Shown here one piece after another: positions 48,412 through 53,167 of a stretch of 53,167 nucleotides of DNA. The translations under genes and the position numbers were made by a program. Numbering within the stretch: the stretch's first letter is position 1; the number at the start of each line of letters is the position of its first letter. The notes under the pieces are model-generated. The model ran no database searches, was not told the origin of the DNA, and worked only from the letters and a program-made list of their open reading frames with translations. Source of the stretch: JACPJP01 sp964650285 (GTDB lineage Archaea; Nanobdellota; Nanobdellia; Woesearchaeales; GW2011-AR4); the NCBI GenBank assembly GCA_964650285.1, contig CAZYSP010000007.1:1-53167 (forward strand). The letters run 5' to 3'.

Positions 48412-50577
48412 ATGCCTAGTAAAACCGAGAAGCAAAGGATGCAGAAACTGATTGAAACTTATAAGAGGCAGATAGAAAAAGAGCTTGGAACAAGAGTCTA
48501 CAAGCCTAAAGTTGTATCAAAAGAATACAAAGAGTTTAAGAGAGAACTTATGCCGGGGCATTTGACTTTCTACGAGAAAGCATGTAATTTGAGTGGGAAA
48601 ATTCTTAAAATAAGTCCAGACAAGAAGAATGAGAAAAAACTTGCAGACAGCATTAATATAGCGCATTTAAATGTTACTCCTTCAGGAGTTACTGCCTTTT
48701 CACTTTTAGCCCCTATTTTTATAATGGTATTTGGTTCCTTATTTTCATATTTATTTCTACAATCAGTCTTTTTCGTTCTTTTCTTCCTTATAATAGGAGT
48801 TTCTTTAATAATACCTCTGGGAAAATTACCAGAATATATTGCAAATAGCTGGCGCTTAAAGGCCAGCAACCAGATGGTTTTGTGTATATTTTATGTTGTA
48901 ACCTATATGAGGCATACAAGCAATTTGGAAAATGCATTGGGATTTGCAGCTGATCATCTTGCAGCACCATTGAGTATTGATTTAAAAAAAGTGCTTTGGG
49001 ATGTTGAAACAGAGAAGTATGATGGTGTTAAGGAAAGTCTTGACATATACCTTGAAACATGGAAGAAATGGAATTTTGAGTTTATTGAAGCATTTCATTT
49101 AATTGAAGGATCTTTATATGAGGGAAGTGAGCAGCGCAGATTGAATTCTTTGGACAAATCATTAGATGTCATTTTAAGTGAAACTTACGAAAAGATGCTG
49201 CACTATGCACATAATCTGCAAAGCCCGATAACTATGCTGCATATGTTGGGCATAATTCTTCCTATTTTGGGTTTGGTCATACTGCCTATGATAGTAAGTT
49301 TTATAGAAGGTGTTCAGTGGTATTATATAGCTGCTTTATACAATATAGCATTGCCTGTCATGGTCTATTACTTGGGAAAAAGTATTTTATCAAGAAGGCC
49401 TACTGGCTACGGGCAGACAGATATCTCAGAAGAAAATCCCGAGCTTAAAAAATACAAAAATGTAATAATGAAATTTGGAAAATTCGAATTTTTAATTAAT
49501 CCGGTTTTCTTTAGCATTTTAATAGGGGCATTATTATTCCTTTTAGGTATCAGCCCCATTCTACTGCATTCTATAAATTTTTCTGATATAGGATTTGGCG
49601 CAGAAGACTTGTTAAGTGTATGCGGCAAGAAATTCTGCTTATTAGGTTACAGGCAAAGCTCTGTAACCAATAAACTAATAGGCCCGTATGGACTTGGCGC
49701 ATCTGTTCTAAGCCTGTCTATACCTTTAGCCTTTGGTTTAGGTTTGGGAATTTTTTACACATTAAGATCAAAGAAAGTAATAAGGATAAGAAAAAGGGCT
49801 GAAAAGCTTGAGCTGGAATTTGCATCAGCATTATTTCAATTAGGAAACAGATTAGGAGATGGCTTGCCTGCAGAAATAGCGTTTGGTAAAGTGGCAAATG
49901 TAATGGAAGGGACAGTGTCTGGCTCTTTTTTTAAACTTGTAAGCATGAACATAAGCAAATTAGGGATGAGCATCAAAAAAGCAATATTTGATCCAGTGCA
50001 TGGTGCCTTGATAACATTCCCGTCAAATTTAATTGAAAGTTCTATGAAAATTTTAATACAATCCATTAAAAAGGGCCCGGTTATAGCCGCACAAGCATTG
50101 ACAAATGTTTCTAGATACATAAAAGAAATCCACAAGGTTAATGAACGGCTGAGAGATTTAATGGCAGACATAATATCGGATATGAACTCTCAGATCAAGT
50201 TCCTGACACCTGCTATTGCAGGAATTGTCGTCGGGATTGCCTCGATGGTAACCGGGATTCTTGGCAAATTAGGAACGCAACTGCAAGCTATTACTGCTGG
50301 CACTGGCCAGCAAGCAGGTTTGATCAGTATCTTTGGGGATGGAATCCCAACATACTATTTCCAGATTATAGTTGGCATATATGTTGTCCAGATAACTTAC
50401 ATATTAACAATTTTGGTAAACGGAATTGAAAACGGCTCTGATAAACTAAATGAGAGATATCTGTTAGGAAACAATTTGATAAGAAGCACATTGCTTTATT
50501 GTTTTATTTCCCTTTCTGTCATGTTATTGTTCAATATCATAGCCTCGAATTTATTAACAAGTTCTTTTGGAAGTTAA
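48412..50577 (+). CDS. Type II secretion/pilus platform membrane protein (TadC/FlaJ family)
   Basis: A 721-residue polytopic protein. Two T2SF-like halves each have a cytoplasmic helical domain (first around NQMVLCIFYVVTYMRHTSNL; second around LELEFASALFQLGNRLGDGL) followed by clusters of membrane helices. About nine hydrophobic segments are visible overall. This is the large archaeal TadC/FlaJ layout, which anchors the ATPase at the inner face. ATG 48412 is taken; a GTG at 48394 is possible, and GAGGTG lies at 48391-48396. It follows the ATPase gene by 37 bases, in one operon. Confidence 0.9.
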   Translation: MPSKTEKQRMQKLIETYKRQIEKELGTRVYKPKVVSKEYKEFKRELMPGHLTFYEKACNLSGKILKISPDKKNEKKLADSINIAHLNVTPSGVTAFSLLAPIFIMVFGSLFSYLFLQSVFFVLFFLIIGVSLIIPLGKLPEYIANSWRLKASNQMVLCIFYVVTYMRHTSNLENALGFAADHLAAPLSIDLKKVLWDVETEKYDGVKESLDIYLETWKKWNFEFIEAFHLIEGSLYEGSEQRRLNSLDKSLDVILSETYEKMLHYAHNLQSPITMLHMLGIILPILGLVILPMIVSFIEGVQWYYIAALYNIALPVMVYYLGKSILSRRPTGYGQTDISEENPELKKYKNVIMKFGKFEFLINPVFFSILIGALLFLLGISPILLHSINFSDIGFGAEDLLSVCGKKFCLLGYRQSSVTNKLIGPYGLGASVLSLSIPLAFGLGLGIFYTLRSKKVIRIRKRAEKLELEFASALFQLGNRLGDGLPAEIAFGKVANVMEGTVSGSFFKLVSMNISKLGMSIKKAIFDPVHGALITFPSNLIESSMKILIQSIKKGPVIAAQALTNVSRYIKEIHKVNERLRDLMADIISDMNSQIKFLTPAIAGIVVGIASMVTGILGKLGTQLQAITAGTGQQAGLISIFGDGIPTYYFQIIVGIYVVQITYILTILVNGIENGSDKLNERYLLGNNLIRSTLLYCFISLSVMLLFNIIASNLLTSSFGS

Positions 50578-50589
50578 CAGCATATGTTG

Positions 50590-50646
50590 TTAAATAAATT
50601 GCATAACTAGTCCTTTCTTCCTTAATATTTCTTTTATAAGTTCCAT
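50590..50646 (-). CDS. Micro-ORF of 18 residues with strong translation signals
   Basis: GAGGTGAT stands five bases before ATG 50646; the peptide MELIKEILRKKGLVMQFI is amphipathic and ends at 50590. TATA-like TTTATATAG lies about 40 bases upstream on the minus strand. The signals match those of the micro-ORF at 20065-20130. It may encode a small helical peptide, or be a leader peptide or regulatory ORF. It converges on the tadC end. Confidence 0.4.
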   Translation of the reverse strand: MELIKEILRKKGLVMQFI

Positions 50647-50775
50647 TTTATCACCTCTTTCTCTTTTAATTATTATGCCTATATAAATAATTTTATGTTA
50701 AAAATATTCTTATAGGAATAATGACAAAGATTGTTTTTTATGTATTATCTGAAGGATTATATAGAAAAATAGAAT

Positions 50776-51002
50776 ATGGGGACGCTGGGACATCCATATC
50801 CAGGGAAAATAATCCCTAAGATTTTTGAACCCAGGAATTAGGTCGGACAGTAAAACTGTACCAATCACCTACGTCTTCAGCGTATTAAGCTAAACTTCTA
50901 GTTTATGTGCTCTCCTAAGCCGAAGACCTCACCTAAAAAGGTCAAACCTTCTCAGTCTGAGCTACGTTTATGGTTTAAAAACAAATGCTTCTAAATCCCC
51001 AT
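50776..51002. ncRNA. Unassigned multi-helix structured RNA candidate, about 227 nt
   Basis: A gene-free region with far more G+C than other spacers, closed by ATGGGGA (50776-50782) and TCCCCAT (50996-51002). Inside lie CTGGG 50785-50789/CCCAG 50830-50834, AGGGA 50802-50806/TCCCT 50813-50817, ACAGT 50847-50851/ACTGT 50855-50859, GTCTTC 50873-50878/GAAGAC 50922-50927, TAAACT 50891-50896/AGTTTA 50900-50905, ACCT 50931-50934/AGGT 50939-50942 and CTCA 50951-50954/TGAG 50958-50961. TTATATAG at 50757-50764 would serve a plus-strand RNA; a T5 run beyond 50776 on the minus strand would suit termination there, so strand is open. I could not place SRP, RNase P, tRNA or rRNA motifs. Confidence 0.6.
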
Positions 51003-51060
51003 TGAGCTCAAACCTTAAAACTCAGAATTAGAATTAATTTAAATTACTTTCGCTTAATCC

Positions 51061-51495
51061 TTACTCATCCTTGACTTCTTCTACATCAACGGGTTTGTCT
51101 TCCAGCTTTTCTTCAATCTTTTCCAGTCTTTTTTCTGATTCCTTGTAGATTTTTTTATCTTCTTTTTCATCAGGACCTTTTGTCATTTCTTCTTTAGTTT
51201 CTTTGCTCTCTCCAACAACCTCTAATTTACCTAATTTTCCTGTTGTTAGCTGGGGTTCTCCCTGCCATTCAGAAACATAGCCATTGGTTATATGAACCTT
51301 ATCTCCAGCCTTCACATTCTCGATATTTTCATTCCATAAAGTAAGCTTCATGTCACCAGTTTCATCTTTTACAATTGCAGTTGCAACCCTTCCTGTTCTG
51401 CCAAACTTTTCAAACTCCCGTACCTCTCCAACATCTACAACATCAACTATAATATCTACATTACCTTGCCTTATTTTTAAGTCTTTAATCGCCAT
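51061..51495 (-). CDS. RPA-like single-stranded DNA-binding OB-fold protein
   Basis: 144 residues. An OB fold fills residues 1-90 (VDVGEVREFEKFGRTGRVAT, AIVKDETGDMKLTLWNENI and AGDKVHITNGYVSEWQGEPQ), followed by an acidic, Lys/Glu-rich coiled tail. This is the pattern of short archaeal SSB/RPA proteins whose acidic tail recruits partners. ATG 51495 was preferred to TTG 51501. TTTTATATAT about 30 bases upstream on the minus strand gives a near-leaderless mRNA. It lies downstream of glyS on the same strand. Confidence 0.85.
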   Translation of the reverse strand: MAIKDLKIRQGNVDIIVDVVDVGEVREFEKFGRTGRVATAIVKDETGDMKLTLWNENIENVKAGDKVHITNGYVSEWQGEPQLTTGKLGKLEVVGESKETKEEMTKGPDEKEDKKIYKESEKRLEKIEEKLEDKPVDVEEVKDE

Positions 51496-51527
51496 ATTCA
51501 AAAGAGAATAAGCAGCATATATAAAAT

Positions 51528-53027
51528 TTATGGATTATTTATTAATTTGCCCATTGTCGCTTTTAAGTCTTTTAGTTTTACCCTTATTTGTTTTGTATTG
51601 TTCCTGTCTCTTATAGTGCAGTCATTCTTTTTTAGGCTATCAAAATCTATAGTTACACAGTAAGGTGTTCCAATTTCATCATTTCTCGCATATCTTCTCC
51701 CAATAGAACCACCAGAATCAAATAAACAATTAAAATCTGCTTTTAGCAAATCATAAACTTCCCTTGATTTTTTGATAATTTGCGGTTTGTTGGAAACCAA
51801 AGGGAGAACAGCAACTTTAACAGGTGCTAATTTTGGGTGTAATTTTAAAACAACGTTTTCTCTCTTCTTGTCATAATTATAGGCATCAAACATGAAAACC
51901 AAAAAAGCCCTTTCAACCCCAAGAGATGGCTCTGCAATTACATAAGGAATAATTCTTTTCTTTGTTTCCTCATCAAAAATGCTTAAGTCTTTTCCCGCAA
52001 ACTTAATGTGCTGCTTTAAGTCAAAGTCAGTCCTGTTTGCTATGCCTTGCAGTTCTTTCCACCCAAAAGGAAAATTATATTCAAGATCCCATGTGTCCAG
52101 GGCATAATGGCTCTTTTCCTCTTTCAAATGCTGCCTTACTCTGAAATTGTCAGCTTTAGCCCCTAAACTCATAAACCATTTTTGTTCTGTAGCAAGCCAG
52201 TAAACAAGCCATTCTGCTATTAATTTTTTCTTTATAGCATCCTTTACTTTCATTTTTTTTGGTTTTACATTTTTCTGTTGCATTTCTGCACTGTAAAAAG
52301 TAAACTCATAACCAGCAACGCTATTAATGTAAGGGCATTTTTCCGCTTTATCAGGGTGCACAAAATACTCTATCTCCATCATATCAAACTCGCGGCACCT
52401 GAATAAAAAATCCCTTGGGCTTATCTCATTCCTAAAGCCCTTGCCTGTCTGTGCAATACCAAATGGCAATTTTAATCTTGCATTATCCACAACAAGTTTG
52501 AAATCTGCAAATATTAGCTGCGCAGTCTCAGGCCTTAAGTAAGCAACATAACTCTTATCCTCTTCTGACCCTACATTAGTCTTAAACATTAAATTAAATT
52601 TTTTAATATCTTCAAAATTAGAGTTGCATTTTGGGCATTTTAATTTATTTTTCTCAATAATATTGCTTATTTTTTCTGAACTATAGCCTTCAACATTAAT
52701 CTTCAATTTTTCTTGAATAAACTGATCTGCCCTGATCTTTTCCTTGCATTTGGAGCATGTAAGCATAACATCCTTAAAACTATCAACATGACCAGAAGCT
52801 TCCCATACTTTTGGATGTGTAATAATGCTTCCATCCATGCCTACAATATCTTCCCTGCTCTGAACATGAAACTTCCACCATTCATTTTTGATATTATTCT
52901 TTAATTCAACTCCCAAATGCCCAAAATCCCAGAATCCTGCAAAGCCGCCATAAATCTCGCTATTAGGATAAATAAAACCTTTCCTCTTACAGAAAACAGC
53001 CATGTCCTCTATAGTTAATTTATCCAT
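51528..53027 (-). CDS. glyS: Glycyl-tRNA synthetase, archaeal/eukaryotic type
   Basis: A 499-residue class II synthetase. The N-terminal motif 1 region is CKRKGFIYPNSEIYGGFAG and DFGHLGVELKNNIKN; a zinc-type insert has CSKCKEK and KLKCPKCNSNFED (about residues 90-145). Motif 2 is FRNEISPRDFLFRCREFDM (about 202-220), motif 3 is PSLGVERAFLVFMFDAY (about 369-385), and the C-terminal anticodon domain ends GTPYCVTIDFDSLKKND plus a short tail. This is the alpha2 form used in archaea and eukaryotes. Start at ATG 53027. Confidence 0.96.
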   Translation of the reverse strand: MDKLTIEDMAVFCKRKGFIYPNSEIYGGFAGFWDFGHLGVELKNNIKNEWWKFHVQSREDIVGMDGSIITHPKVWEASGHVDSFKDVMLTCSKCKEKIRADQFIQEKLKINVEGYSSEKISNIIEKNKLKCPKCNSNFEDIKKFNLMFKTNVGSEEDKSYVAYLRPETAQLIFADFKLVVDNARLKLPFGIAQTGKGFRNEISPRDFLFRCREFDMMEIEYFVHPDKAEKCPYINSVAGYEFTFYSAEMQQKNVKPKKMKVKDAIKKKLIAEWLVYWLATEQKWFMSLGAKADNFRVRQHLKEEKSHYALDTWDLEYNFPFGWKELQGIANRTDFDLKQHIKFAGKDLSIFDEETKKRIIPYVIAEPSLGVERAFLVFMFDAYNYDKKRENVVLKLHPKLAPVKVAVLPLVSNKPQIIKKSREVYDLLKADFNCLFDSGGSIGRRYARNDEIGTPYCVTIDFDSLKKNDCTIRDRNNTKQIRVKLKDLKATMGKLINNP

Positions 53028-53081
53028 AAAACATTAGATTAGTTGATATTTTATAAAATTTGTTGTTTTTTATATGAGAAA

Positions 53082-53167
53082 TTATTCTGATGCTCCTTTT
53101 ACAGCTTTCTGCGGTATCAAGAAAGCTATAACCAGGGGTATTAAAACAGCTCCCCACCCAATTAAAA
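53082..53167 (-). CDS. C-terminus of a membrane protein (truncated by window edge)
   Basis: On the minus strand a frame open from the window end gives IGWGAVLIPLVIAFLIPQKA, then VKGASE and TAA at 53082-53084. It is one membrane helix with a short polar tail. The gene lies upstream of glyS on the same strand, 54 bases from its start. No family can be named from 27 residues. Confidence 0.5.
   Translation of the reverse strand, partial: LIGWGAVLIPLVIAFLIPQKAVKGASE

Noticed and set aside
50776..51002. tRNA, SRP RNA or RNase P RNA
   Set aside because: A GGGTTCAAA-like string on the minus strand suggested a T-arm, but no 5-bp stem forms around it and no acceptor/D/anticodon set follows; signature loops of SRP and RNase P were not found. 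Kept as an unassigned RNA.
1..53167. CRISPR arrays, prophage or complete insertion sequences
   Set aside because: No regularly spaced direct repeats, cas-like genes, phage structural genes or transposase/TnpB frames were seen on either strand.

Overview
The window is 53 kb of AT-rich archaeal chromosome. Markers are ribosomal protein eL15, an archaeal histone plus a second histone-fold protein, family B DNA polymerase ending in a PIP box, Rad50, a RecJ-like DHH nuclease, an RPA-type OB-fold protein, archaeal GluRS, GlyRS and IleRS, and a FlaI/TadA-type secretion ATPase with its TadC membrane partner. Many genes have a TATA box so close to the ATG that the mRNA must be leaderless or nearly so; others use a GAGGTG or GGAGG Shine-Dalgarno site. 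The mix (GatC/GatA, PdxS/PdxT, bacterial-type ThyA and DHFR, malic enzyme, DUF1931 mini-histone, many tiny CxxC proteins, many unrecognised coiled-coil or membrane proteins) best fits a DPANN archaeon of the Woesearchaeota/Pacearchaeota type. That placement is inference; there is no 16S rRNA here. I found no CRISPR array, prophage or transposase gene.

Layout. 1-5.1 kb: 3' end of a phosphohexomutase, a mini zinc ribbon followed by an HExxH protein, an MtaB-type tRNA methylthiotransferase, and a coupled ATP-grasp/GNAT pair. 5.1-10.1 kb (minus): small ORFs, an alanine-dehydrogenase-family enzyme, a TFIIB-type zinc ribbon, rad50 and phosphoglucose/phosphomannose isomerase. 10.2-14.3 kb: eL15 with a structured leader, a surface protein, and the PLP synthase operon pdxST. 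14.3-21.2 kb: ZIP-like membrane protein, thyA and DHFR, malic enzyme, glutaredoxin, endonuclease IV and thioredoxin reductase. 21.2-26.4 kb: gatCA, rhomboid protease, cis-prenyltransferase, RecJ-like protein and a winged-helix regulator. 26.4-32.8 kb: histone, UPF0182 membrane protein, gltX, mini-histone and coiled-coil proteins.

32.8-36.1 kb holds a minus-strand cluster of a pyruvoyl SAM/arginine decarboxylase, an agmatinase-family ureohydrolase and two paralogous DUF2156/FemX-like GNAT proteins, one overlapping the ureohydrolase by four bases. It is the best candidate here for an undescribed pathway, a polyamine route with dedicated acyl or aminoacyl transfer. 36.2-39.1 kb: a Lit-like (DUF1461) membrane protein, two uncharacterised ORFs, a zinc ribbon coupled to an NYN nuclease, and a gene that shares a 17-bp promoter-proximal element with polB. 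39.2-53.2 kb: polB, AbrB-like and coiled-coil genes, ileS, an RHH regulator with the Tad-type ATPase and TadC, an RPA-like protein and glyS.

Two non-coding structures stand out. A 166-bp inverted-repeat element (41682-41847) sits between perfect 8-bp direct repeats exactly at the polB stop codon. A roughly 227-nt multi-helix RNA candidate (50776-51002) lies between tadC and the RPA gene; I could not match it to a known family. Tandem short-loop hairpins at 6717-6801 and 26439-26483, and A-rich spacers within co-directional gene pairs, are further unexplained structure.
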